A stretch of 13,467 bases of DNA, taken from an uncultured Alphaproteobacteria bacterium. GTDB taxonomy: Bacteria > Pseudomonadota > Alphaproteobacteria > Micavibrionales > Micavibrionaceae. The number at the start of each line of letters is the position of its first letter. The stretch's first letter is position 1. The translations under genes and the position numbers were made by a program. The notes under the pieces were generated by a model, which made no database searches, was not told where the DNA came from, and was given only the letters and a program-made list of their open reading frames with translations. Where the stretch lies: contig CAMLJM010000045.1 in NCBI GenBank assembly GCA_946480475.1, positions 1-13,467 on the forward strand, written 5' to 3'. Below, piece after piece: positions 8,266-13,467 of this stretch.

Positions 8266-8351
8266 GGAGAGATGGCTGAGCGGTCAAAAGCACCTGACTG
8301 TAAATCAGGCGCCTTCGGGCTACGTAGGTTCAAATCCTGCTCTCTCCACCA
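8266..8351 (+). tRNA. tRNA-Tyr (anticodon GTA)
   Basis: An 86-base class II tRNA with encoded CCA. The acceptor stem GGAGAGA (8266-8272) pairs fully with TCTCTCC (8341-8347). The anticodon stem CCTGA (8293-8297) pairs with TCAGG (8305-8309) around the loop CTGTAAA, giving anticodon GTA at 8300-8302. A long variable arm (GCGCCTTCGGGC region) follows, as expected for bacterial tRNA-Tyr. The T-arm has GTTCAAATC, discriminator A is at 8348 and CCA at 8349-8351. It has its own promoter and terminator and reads divergently from rlmB. Confidence 0.97.
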
Positions 8352-8367
8352 TTGCTTTTAAGCCAAG

Positions 8368-8391
8368 AACCCCGTAACAGCGGGGTTTTTT
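8368..8391 (+). terminator. Intrinsic terminator after tRNA-Tyr
   Basis: A perfect 7-bp stem AACCCCG (8368-8374) and CGGGGTT (8381-8387) with a 6-base loop TAACAG runs into six T residues (8386-8391). It ends the tRNA transcript 16 bases after the encoded CCA and separates it from ydbH. Confidence 0.93.
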
Positions 8392-8415
8392 GCTGTCTGG
8401 ATCTCGTTTGCTTAA

Positions 8416-8457
8416 GGAACCCAAGGGGCTAATAGAAGTTCTATAATAAGGGGTTCC
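8416..8457. repeat. Inverted repeat with TATAAT in the loop, upstream of ydbH
   Basis: GGAACCC (8416-8422) is mirrored by GGGTTCC (8451-8457), enclosing 28 bases. A perfect TATAAT lies at 8442-8447, but no good -35 is found at 16-18 bp. A second TATAAA is at 8493-8498, also without a -35. Either could be the -10 of the ydbH operon promoter, with the inverted repeat as an operator. The repeat is real; the role is a guess. Confidence 0.35.
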
Positions 8458-8520
8458 AGCGAAACCGTTCCCAAAAGAAACCACAAAGAATCTATAAATT
8501 AGACAGCAGGTAGAGACATC

Positions 8521-9879
8521 GTGCGCAAGCTTTTGATAATAGTGTTGGCATTCCTGCTTCTGACAGCTGGTGTTCTGGTTTTCGTTCCCTGGAGGACGGT
8601 TCTGGAAGACCAGATCATTTCCGCGTTGGAAGAACGCGGATTCCCGGATGTAAGCCTGCAGGTGTCTGGTTTAAGCCCTAATAGCATCATTATTGACAAG
8701 ATCACATTTGGCGCACAGAGCCCCGTAACTCTCGATAATGTGAAAATTGACTATTCATTCGCGGGCCTGCGCAACAGGCAATTAGAAAAACTAACCATTT
8801 CTGCTCCGTCTTTTGTTGTTCGTCAGGTGGAAGGGCGCTGGGTCATTGTCAATTTTGAAAAAATGAATGCAAATGCCCGGGCAAAGCCCATTAGCGTCAC
8901 CTCATTAACCGAGACGTTAAACAAGGTGCCCTTTAATGAAATCATCATAGAGAAGGGGTCCATGAATATAGAGGCAGAATCCTGGACGCTCATGCTGCCG
9001 CTGGACATTACCTTTGATAAACGCCAATCCAGGCTTTCTTATAAAGCGGAAGCAGCGCATTTGCGCAAAGGCGCCATAGAGGCCAGCATAGAGAAAGTAG
9101 CCGCGGACATTCATTTTGATAAGGATACGCAAGGCTGGAAAGGGCAGTGGCAAGCAGATCCTGTGAATGTCAAAGGTATGGCGACCGATATGCCACCCTT
9201 AAAAGGACAGGGAAATATTGCAGCGAAAGAAACATCCTTTTCTATTAATGGTGCATTGAGAAGTTCTGATAACACATATCAAGCGGCCTTCCGTTACGAT
9301 CATTCGTTTGATAGCGCCGTGAACTCTGTATTGGCATTATCTTCCGCCAAAATGCCCTGGAAGGAAGGCAATCTGAAACTTAAGGATGTGAACTTTCCTG
9401 TAGGCGTTGAACAAGCCGTTCACTTAAATGTCCAGGTTGAAAACGTATCTGTCGATGAGTTGCTGGGGGCCATGACAAAGCAAAAGGTGGCGGGAACGGG
9501 GACGGTTTCGGGCAGCATTCCGGTCACGATCCATAAAAATGGCGACCTGTCATTTGGCCAAGGGAAACTGACGGCTGCAGGCCCAGGCTCCATCAATATG
9601 CCGCCCGATTCCATTCCTGGTGATAACGAACAGATGGCTTTGGTGCGTGATATTCTGGCCAACCTCAATTACACGGCACTGTCCATTTCCATGAATAACG
9701 ATAACCAGAATAAATTAGGGGTCAGCCTGAATGTAGAGGGTAATAATCCTGATGTTTACAACGGGCGTGCCGTGAAATTGAATGTGAATCTGACGGGTGA
9801 CGTACTGGACTTCATTCAGCAAAATGTTATCTTACTGACGAAACCGCAAAGCCTATGGGAAGAGGACGCAAATGAATAA
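8521..9879 (+). CDS. ydbH: YdbH-family AsmA-like intermembrane lipid transport protein (short form)
   Basis: A 452-aa protein with a single N-terminal membrane anchor (about residues 3-24, LLIIVLAFLLLTAGVLVFV) and a long periplasmic region made of alternating polar/hydrophobic strands, as in the AsmA-like/repeating beta-groove superfamily. The C-terminal part (about 270-440) has the YdbH-type layout: N-V-x-F-P-V-G-V, then G-T-G-T-V-S-G-S-I-P-V, then G-x-G-x-I-N-M-P. In E. coli, YdbH works with TamB and YhdP to move phospholipids to the outer membrane. The assignment rests mainly on context: ynbE overlaps its end by 8 bases and ydbL follows, exactly the E. coli gene order. E. coli YdbH is about 880 aa, so this copy is about half as long. 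The start is GTG at 8521, with GTAGAG six bases upstream; no earlier in-frame start has a better ribosome site. Confidence 0.8.
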   Translation: MRKLLIIVLAFLLLTAGVLVFVPWRTVLEDQIISALEERGFPDVSLQVSGLSPNSIIIDKITFGAQSPVTLDNVKIDYSFAGLRNRQLEKLTISAPSFVVRQVEGRWVIVNFEKMNANARAKPISVTSLTETLNKVPFNEIIIEKGSMNIEAESWTLMLPLDITFDKRQSRLSYKAEAAHLRKGAIEASIEKVAADIHFDKDTQGWKGQWQADPVNVKGMATDMPPLKGQGNIAAKETSFSINGALRSSDNTYQAAFRYDHSFDSAVNSVLALSSAKMPWKEGNLKLKDVNFPVGVEQAVHLNVQVENVSVDELLGAMTKQKVAGTGTVSGSIPVTIHKNGDLSFGQGKLTAAGPGSINMPPDSIPGDNEQMALVRDILANLNYTALSISMNNDNQNKLGVSLNVEGNNPDVYNGRAVKLNVNLTGDVLDFIQQNVILLTKPQSLWEEDANE

Positions 9880-10069
9880 CCAGTTTGGTAAGATCTTGAT
9901 GTTGATAGGCTTTCCCTTATACATGGCGGCCTGCACACCGACTGTGCAATTACAGGCTCCGGAAAAGCCCATCGAAATTAATCTCAACGTAAACATTGAA
10001 CATCATGTCAAAGTTGAGATCGAGAAAGATGTACGCGCCAGCATCAACAAGAATAAAGATATTTTCTAA
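9872..10069 (+). CDS. ynbE: YnbE-family outer-membrane lipoprotein
   Basis: A 65-aa lipoprotein with a short signal peptide ending in the lipobox LYMAAC (lipidated Cys about residue 21). The mature part TPTVQLQAPEKPIEINLNVN (22-41) is close to the YnbE signature TP...APKEPI.INMNVKIEH, followed by IEHHVKVEIEKDV. In E. coli, YnbE is the outer-membrane partner of YdbH and extends its beta-groove to complete the bridge across the periplasm. Residue +2 after the Cys is Thr, not Asp, consistent with outer-membrane sorting. The gene overlaps the end of ydbH by 8 bases, with AGAGGAC as ribosome site, so expression is likely coupled. Confidence 0.9.
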   Translation: MNNQFGKILMLIGFPLYMAACTPTVQLQAPEKPIEINLNVNIEHHVKVEIEKDVRASINKNKDIF

Positions 10070-10080
10070 GGAGAACCCAG

Positions 10081-10407
10081 ATGAAACTTCATGCACTCGC
10101 CCTTGCTCTTGCTCTTACAGCATTCACGGCACTTCCTGCTTTTGCGCTTGATCTGCAACAGGCAAGATCAGCAGGCAGCATTGGTGAAACCACAAACGGA
10201 TATGTGGCTGTTGTCAAAAGTTCTCCTGAAGTGGAAGAGCTGGTTGCTATCGTCAATGCGAAACGCAAGCAAGAATATGCCCGCATTTCTCAAGCCAATG
10301 GCCAGAGCATTGATGTCGTTGCCAAGGTCGCAGCGGAACAAATCATCAATAATCTTGAAACAGGCAACCTGTATCAAGCGGCTGATGGCAGCTGGAAGAA
10401 ACGCTGA
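10081..10407 (+). CDS. ydbL: YdbL-family (DUF1318) periplasmic protein
   Basis: A 108-aa exported protein with a signal peptide (LALALALTAFTALPAFA, cleavage near residue 22). The mature part matches DUF1318/YdbL: LDLQQARSAGSIGETTNGYV (about 23-42), a segment VNAKRKQEYARISQANGQS around 59-77, and the tail GNLYQAADGSWKKR. E. coli YdbL is encoded with YdbH and YnbE and has been proposed to help YnbE-YdbH assembly. AAGGAGA lies seven bases before the ATG, 11 bases after the ynbE stop. It completes the ydbH-ynbE-ydbL operon. No terminator is visible before the luxR gene 30-40 bases downstream, so read-through is possible. Confidence 0.92.
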   Translation: MKLHALALALALTAFTALPAFALDLQQARSAGSIGETTNGYVAVVKSSPEVEELVAIVNAKRKQEYARISQANGQSIDVVAKVAAEQIINNLETGNLYQAADGSWKKR

Positions 10408-10423
10408 TTGCTGGTTGTAACGG

Positions 10424-10441
10424 CCACTCTCTAGAGAATGG
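10424..10441. promoter_or_regulatory. 18-bp near-perfect palindrome over the luxR start
   Basis: CCACTCTCT (10424-10432) is followed without a gap by AGAGAATGG (10433-10441), an inverted repeat with one mismatch in nine pairs and a TCTCTAGAGA core. It lies over the first possible luxR start codon (10438). It could be an operator or a structure limiting translation. Its sequence is unlike the lux-box-like palindrome at the luxR stop, so the same protein probably does not bind both. Confidence 0.4.
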
Positions 10442-11181
10442 GCGTGATGGAAAATCTGCAAGACGACATCGCGCTGATAAATACAGCAGAGAACGGTGAA
10501 GAAGCGTTTAATCGTTTTGCCACCATCATGGCGCGCTATGGCTATGATAAAGTCACTTATAGTCTTCTGACGGACCACCCCTCATTATCACTAAAGCGTA
10601 TGCACGGTCTGGCCACCAGTTATCCAGAAGACTGGATGAAGTATTACCATTCCCAAAATTACTTTGATATTGATCCGGTGGTGTTGGACATCCTGAGATC
10701 GCGTGTACCTTTCTTCTGGGAGAATCTGCACAAAAATCCCGCTTATAAGCCTGCCTCTCTCCAAATTCTCAATCAAGGGCATGAGGCTGGGCTGAAGGAT
10801 GGTATAGGTATTCCTTTATTTGGTCAGACAGGAGAAATTGTCGGTGTGGGTCTCGCCCGTTCCGAAAGTGAAAAGGGTCAGGATTACCAGTTTCTGGCTG
10901 GTGCTTACCTGCTCTCAACCCATTTCCATGAAAAGTACCGTAGCTTCCTTCAGGAACGCATGAACTTTCAGCTGACAGACAAGCAGAAGGATATTTTGTC
11001 CTGGGCCGCAGAAGGAAAAACCGATCATGAGATCGCCGCTCTCTTAAATCTTTCACGCGATACAGTACGATGGCACTGGAAGCAGATATTCCAGAATCTG
11101 AATGCGAATGGCCGCATTTATGCCGTAGCCAAAGCTATTTCCCTGGGTTTGGTGATTCCTGCACGTATAAAACTACCATAA
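10438..11181 (+). CDS. LuxR-family quorum-sensing regulator, solo (no LuxI in window)
   Basis: A 247-aa protein with an autoinducer-binding domain (about 15-165) and a C-terminal LuxR-type helix-turn-helix (about 177-241). The six residues that define acyl-homoserine-lactone receptors are all present at exactly the spacing of TraR (W57, Y61, D70, P71, W85, G113): W66, Y70, D79, P80, W94 and G122. In the DNA-binding domain, Leu187 and Gly193 match TraR L182 and G188, but Gln183 replaces the usual Glu178. The recognition region reads TDHEIAALLNLSRDTVRWHW. No synthase is nearby, so it is a solo receptor in this view and may sense exogenous or distantly made signals. Starts at 10438 and 10447 are both possible; 10447 has AGAGA at a more normal distance, while 10438 lies inside a palindrome. 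The stop codon is the centre of a lux-box-like repeat. Confidence 0.92.
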   Translation: MGVMENLQDDIALINTAENGEEAFNRFATIMARYGYDKVTYSLLTDHPSLSLKRMHGLATSYPEDWMKYYHSQNYFDIDPVVLDILRSRVPFFWENLHKNPAYKPASLQILNQGHEAGLKDGIGIPLFGQTGEIVGVGLARSESEKGQDYQFLAGAYLLSTHFHEKYRSFLQERMNFQLTDKQKDILSWAAEGKTDHEIAALLNLSRDTVRWHWKQIFQNLNANGRIYAVAKAISLGLVIPARIKLP

Positions 11182-11190
11182 CTGGTAGTT
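11171..11190. promoter_or_regulatory. lux-box-like palindrome (probable LuxR-type operator)
   Basis: AACTACCA (11171-11178), TAAC (11179-11182) and TGGTAGTT (11183-11190) form a perfect 8+4+8 inverted repeat of exactly 20 bp, the geometry of lux/las boxes. It matches the P. aeruginosa lasB box (ACCTGCCAGTTCTGGCAGGT, from memory) at 13 of 20 positions, including the inner CCA...TGG. The luxR stop TAA is its centre. There is no T run, so it is not an intrinsic terminator. Confidence 0.65.
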
Positions 11191-11211
11191 GCTGGGCCGG
11201 TGTCCATACGG

Positions 11212-11217
11212 TTCAAT
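11212..11217 (+). promoter_or_regulatory. Candidate -10 box of the 67-aa gene
   Basis: TTCAAT matches TATAAT at four of six positions. If used, transcription would begin near 11224, putting the centre of the palindrome at 11171-11190 about 43 bp upstream. That is the usual position for class II LuxR activation, where the box replaces the -35. The 5' leader would be about 25 bases. The spacing is suggestive, but the hexamer alone is weak evidence. Confidence 0.3.
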
Positions 11218-11248
11218 CTCCCTGCAGAGCTTTTTCCAGGAGAGATAT

Positions 11249-11452
11249 ATGACAGCAGGGCGCAGATTAACCAAACCGACTACAAAGCTGGACAAAAAGG
11301 CAGACGAGGCTGATTTTCTTCAATGTATCGATACTTTACGCGCCAGCGCCCACAACCTGAAATTTACTGAGCTGGCAGAAATGCTGGACCAGGTGGCCTG
11401 CGAAGCGGCCCTGAAATCTGTGTCTCTCAAGGCGCATAAAACGGTTGTTTGA
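11249..11452 (+). CDS. Small hypothetical protein downstream of luxR
   Basis: A 67-aa cytoplasmic protein I do not recognise. It has a basic N-terminus (MTAGRRLTKPTTKLDKKADE), then two predicted amphipathic helices: about 21-34 (ADFLQCIDTLRASA) and 38-55 (KFTELAEMLDQVACEAAL), ending in a basic tail. There is no signal peptide or membrane segment. The start at 11249 is strongly supported by AGGAGAG with six bases of spacing; the frame is open 20 codons further upstream without a ribosome site. It begins 67 bases after the luxR stop, with the lux-box-like palindrome and a candidate -10 in between, so it may be a direct LuxR target. It could also simply be co-transcribed with luxR. It faces the 539-aa gene across 39 bases with no visible terminator. 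Confidence 0.72.
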   Translation: MTAGRRLTKPTTKLDKKADEADFLQCIDTLRASAHNLKFTELAEMLDQVACEAALKSVSLKAHKTVV

Positions 11453-11491
11453 TTCGATCCTTTTTCTCTGCCTCATCCTGTCCACATATTC

Positions 11492-13111
11492 TTATCCTAT
11501 GCCAAATTTTCTGTATTGCTGTCTGTGCGGGTCGTTATCGTTGGGATAAACGGCCCGCAACCGGCCTGCCGCTTCCTTTAAGGGTATGACTAAAGGACCT
11601 GGCAGGCATTCCGCGCCCAGCGCAACATAAGTATCGGATGCACCCCGGAAGATCATGCAAATGTCGCCAGAGCGTCCTATGGGTGCTGACACGGAAAACT
11701 GTCCCATAGGGTCATCATATCCGCTAGGCGGCAGGGCATTCTGAATACGCCTGAAAACACTGCGTAGATCTGAAGCCCGTGCCCCATCGTCAGGAAATGC
11801 TTTTGCGTTGTGTTCTGCCTGACAGAAGGCAACTAAGTTTTTTACGAGATCGTCGCGCTCATGTACGGGAATAACGCGCACGATTTCCTGTAATGCCTGA
11901 GTTGCGACATGATGTGAAATAGCGCCGTTCCTGTATTCTTCTTTCCAGAAGGAAACCAGATCACGGGCTATGGCGGCGCGCGTCACCCCGGGTAAACTGT
12001 CAACGTCAATATCTTTCGCCATGTCTGCTGCGGCATCATAGGCTGATTTGTATTCCCCTGCCCGATACGCCTCTTTTCTCAATGGTATGATTTTATCTGC
12101 GATGATGTTCCGGCTCTCGATGCCGTCAGAAAGCGAGGAAACAGCATAGCGCATATGGCTGGCGGCAGTTAAGGCTGAAAGGCGGTTGGGATTCGCTGAA
12201 GCGGATGGGCTATGCATATAGCAAAAATCAATAAATACCCTCGCCTTGTCAGAAGGAAGAGTAGGGTAAAGCTCCAAAGCCTTCCGGACAGCAGATGCGA
12301 TAAGCGCTGTTTCCAACTCTTTCTTATGGTGTAGCTCATAACAAAACGACGTAAGATCGTCGAGTCCGTGAGACGGACGATCTTCGGCAGGCAAGGCTCT
12401 TACGATTGATCGCTTCCGGGACACAGCTTCATCCGCCGACAGGCGCTGGGCGCGGTACTCCGTTTCACAGAAAGCCAGAAGCTGTTTTGCTATCTGCTGC
12501 TTTTCCGGTTGGGGGAGAAAATGCAAGACGTGTGCAGCCTGAGAAACAGGGTCTAGTGAAGAAACAGAAACGGTCTTTTCTTTATTTTGTTTGATCCAGA
12601 AGCTTACATACGCTTGGGCAGGGCGGCTCCTGTCGTTCTCGGGCAGGGCCGCTATACATCCGCACATATGTGCAGGTATATACCGTTTGTTGTCTTCATA
12701 GTTTCTTGTTGTTCCTGACTCATATTCCCGCTGCCAGAACGTCATAACGCTCATCACGGCTTCAAGACGCTTGTTTTCAGGTACAAGGCGCAGGCTCTGG
12801 TTGATATAACGGTTTGCATAATCCGTCAGGTGTTGTCCGTTGGCATACTCATCCATCCAAAGCGACATGCACGCCTGTGCCTCTATGGCGCGGTTCTTTA
12901 GGGGCGATCTCGTAATCGCTCCCTCCATGTACGAAGCGGCCATTCCCGCCGAAAGCTTCCCGGCCAGGTAGGCTTTCCGGATATCCTGCACAGAGGCCTG
13001 CAACGCCATGCGCTCGTGAAATCCCGGGTGCTGATATTGGGGATCCGTGGGGGGAGGCATATCCAGGAAACTCCCGATTCTTTCCAATACATCATTTAAA
13101 AATGTGCTCAT
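11492..13111 (-). CDS. Hypothetical 539-aa protein built of ~43-aa alpha-helical repeats
   Basis: I do not recognise this protein. It has no signal peptide or membrane segment and is rich in predicted helix. Aligned by eye, it contains about ten degenerate repeats of roughly 43 residues beginning near 43, 82, 123, 169, 212, 254, 294, 342, 386 and 427. The approximate consensus is [VLM]-x-F-[WC]-x-x-E-Y-x-x-G, about ten residues including an Ala, then I-x-R-x-[LIV]-P-x-x-x-R and a linker helix. The clearest copies are MSLWMDEYANG...LRLVPENKR (82-115), MTFWQREYESG...IAALPENDR (123-161), LAFCETEYRAQ...VRALPAEDR (212-245) and VSFWKEEYRNG...VRVIPVHER (386-419). Units at 169, 254, 294 and 342 are weak. 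A non-repeat tail (about 470-539) has a strand-rich GDICMIFRGASDTYVALG segment. The start at 13111 has GGAGAG seven bases upstream; an ATG nine codons earlier has none. A helical scaffold is likely. Confidence 0.82.
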   Translation of the reverse strand: MSTFLNDVLERIGSFLDMPPPTDPQYQHPGFHERMALQASVQDIRKAYLAGKLSAGMAASYMEGAITRSPLKNRAIEAQACMSLWMDEYANGQHLTDYANRYINQSLRLVPENKRLEAVMSVMTFWQREYESGTTRNYEDNKRYIPAHMCGCIAALPENDRSRPAQAYVSFWIKQNKEKTVSVSSLDPVSQAAHVLHFLPQPEKQQIAKQLLAFCETEYRAQRLSADEAVSRKRSIVRALPAEDRPSHGLDDLTSFCYELHHKKELETALIASAVRKALELYPTLPSDKARVFIDFCYMHSPSASANPNRLSALTAASHMRYAVSSLSDGIESRNIIADKIIPLRKEAYRAGEYKSAYDAAADMAKDIDVDSLPGVTRAAIARDLVSFWKEEYRNGAISHHVATQALQEIVRVIPVHERDDLVKNLVAFCQAEHNAKAFPDDGARASDLRSVFRRIQNALPPSGYDDPMGQFSVSAPIGRSGDICMIFRGASDTYVALGAECLPGPLVIPLKEAAGRLRAVYPNDNDPHRQQYRKFGIG

Positions 13112-13304
13112 CAGGGGACTCTCCAAAATTAAAGACATCAGTCACATAGAGGTATGCAGGAATATTACGAGAGATATGGAACATTACACATACAATAAGG
13201 AGTACACGAGGCCTATAAGGCTTTTAAAAACGGATCATCTAGTCATAAGTTCCTGGTAGATTCTGTAAATATGAAAAGCGCTGGGAAATCCGCCATAAAA
13301 CAAG

Positions 13305-13332
13305 TTGACAGAAGGGCTTAACTTTCTTAAAT
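13305..13332 (+). promoter_or_regulatory. Probable tuf promoter
   Basis: A perfect -35 TTGACA (13305-13310), a 16-bp spacer and the -10-like TTAAAT (13327-13332, four of six matches) form a sigma70-type promoter. Transcription would start near 13339 and give a leader of about 75 bases before tuf. A strong dedicated promoter fits a gene for a very abundant protein. Confidence 0.65.
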
Positions 13333-13340
13333 CACGGTAC

Positions 13341-13379
13341 GCGCTGGAGGCGACTGCACCTGCGGAGCCGCGCTTTTTT
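13341..13379 (+). promoter_or_regulatory. GC-rich leader hairpin with T run, upstream of tuf
   Basis: GCGC-T-GG (13341-13347) can pair with CC-GCGC (13368-13373), six G-C pairs with a one-base bulge, over a 20-base loop that may hold an inner AGG/CCT pairing. Six T residues follow at 13374-13379. It resembles an intrinsic terminator sitting inside the predicted 5' leader, so it may be an attenuator; the large loop makes it only moderately convincing. Confidence 0.4.
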
Positions 13380-13413
13380 GAACACTATTCCACATCTGTA
13401 GGAGCATTTAAGA

Positions 13414-13467
13414 ATGGCAAAGGAAAAGTTTGAGCGGACGAAACCGCACGTGAACATCGGAACGATT
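13414..13467 (+). CDS. tuf: Elongation factor Tu (5' partial)
   Basis: The first 18 codons, MAKEKFERTKPHVNIGTI, are the nearly invariant N-terminus of bacterial EF-Tu, the GTPase that delivers aminoacyl-tRNA to the ribosome. The window ends just before the G1 P-loop (GHVDHGKT). AGGAG lies nine bases before the ATG. Having its own promoter rather than following fusA suggests this is either a single gene or the tuf copy that heads the secE-nusG-ribosomal protein cluster; the window cannot decide. Confidence 0.97.
   Translation, partial: MAKEKFERTKPHVNIGTI

Larger units (their letters stand above)
13112..13413. other. Intergenic region between the repeat-protein gene and tuf
   Basis: This 302-base AT-richer region separates two divergent genes. 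The right half holds the tuf promoter, leader hairpin and ribosome site described separately. The left half (13112-13300) should contain the minus-strand promoter of the 539-aa gene, but I cannot identify convincing -35 and -10 boxes. A short GCCT-ATA-AGGC inverted repeat lies near 13213. A 70-codon plus-strand frame overlapping the start of the opposite gene lacks a ribosome site and is not called. Confidence 0.5.

Noticed and set aside
11171..11190. Palindrome after luxR as an intrinsic terminator
   Set aside because: It is followed by GCTGGGCC rather than a T run, the stem is AT-containing with a 4-base centre, and its 20-bp symmetry fits an operator better.
11189..11248. Longer start for the 67-aa protein at 11189
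   Set aside because: No ribosome site there and the start would overlap the lux-box-like palindrome, while 11249 has a strong AGGAGAG at good spacing.
13047..13259. 70-codon plus-strand frame between the repeat-protein gene and tuf
   Set aside because: It begins inside the start of the opposite gene, has no ribosome site, and its translation shows no recognisable feature.
13252..13260. CTGGTAG resembling a second lux-box half-site
   Set aside because: The matching left arm is absent at the required 4-base spacing, so a single half-site here is probably chance.

Overview
The window looks like a mid-GC chromosomal segment of an alphaproteobacterium. Evidence: a YdbH/YnbE/YdbL envelope operon, DUF1223 and DUF4864 secreted proteins, an EF-Tu start reading MAKEKFERTKPHVNIGTI, and a LuxR-type regulator with no LuxI nearby. 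I see no phage, insertion sequence, CRISPR array or sign of recent transfer. The order is not pinned down; a deep-branching lineage such as Micavibrionales or a Rhodospirillales relative would fit, but that is inference.

Left part (1-2265): the 3' end of an unidentified gene runs almost directly into nagB (glucosamine-6-phosphate deaminase) on the + strand. A secreted DUF4864 protein lies on the - strand, its stop codon overlapping the nagB stop. It is divergent from an exported DUF1223 protein.

Middle part (2281-8149): a tightly packed minus-strand operon transcribed as rlmB, then a 5-carboxymethyl-2-hydroxymuconate isomerase-like gene, an MFS transporter and polA. Two of the three junctions have overlapping stop and start codons. 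RlmB carries a long arginine-rich disordered N-terminal extension made of internal repeats.

Divergent from rlmB is a class II tRNA-Tyr(GUA) gene with its own -35 box and a clear intrinsic terminator (8206-8391). It is followed by ydbH-ynbE-ydbL (8521-10407), encoding an AsmA-like intermembrane lipid-transport bridge, its outer-membrane lipoprotein partner and a periplasmic accessory protein. This YdbH is only about half the E. coli length.

Next comes a LuxR-family regulator (10438-11181) that keeps all six conserved acyl-homoserine-lactone pocket residues at exact TraR spacing. A perfect 8+4+8 lux-box-like palindrome is centred on its stop codon. It sits where a class II activator site would be for a 67-aa gene just downstream (11249-11452). 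This possible quorum-responsive solo-LuxR/small-protein unit is the most interesting regulatory signal here.

Right part: a convergent minus-strand gene (11492-13111) encodes a 539-aa protein I do not recognise, built from about ten degenerate 43-aa repeats. A 302-bp intergenic region then leads, through a recognisable promoter and a GC-rich leader hairpin with a T run, into the first 18 codons of tuf.
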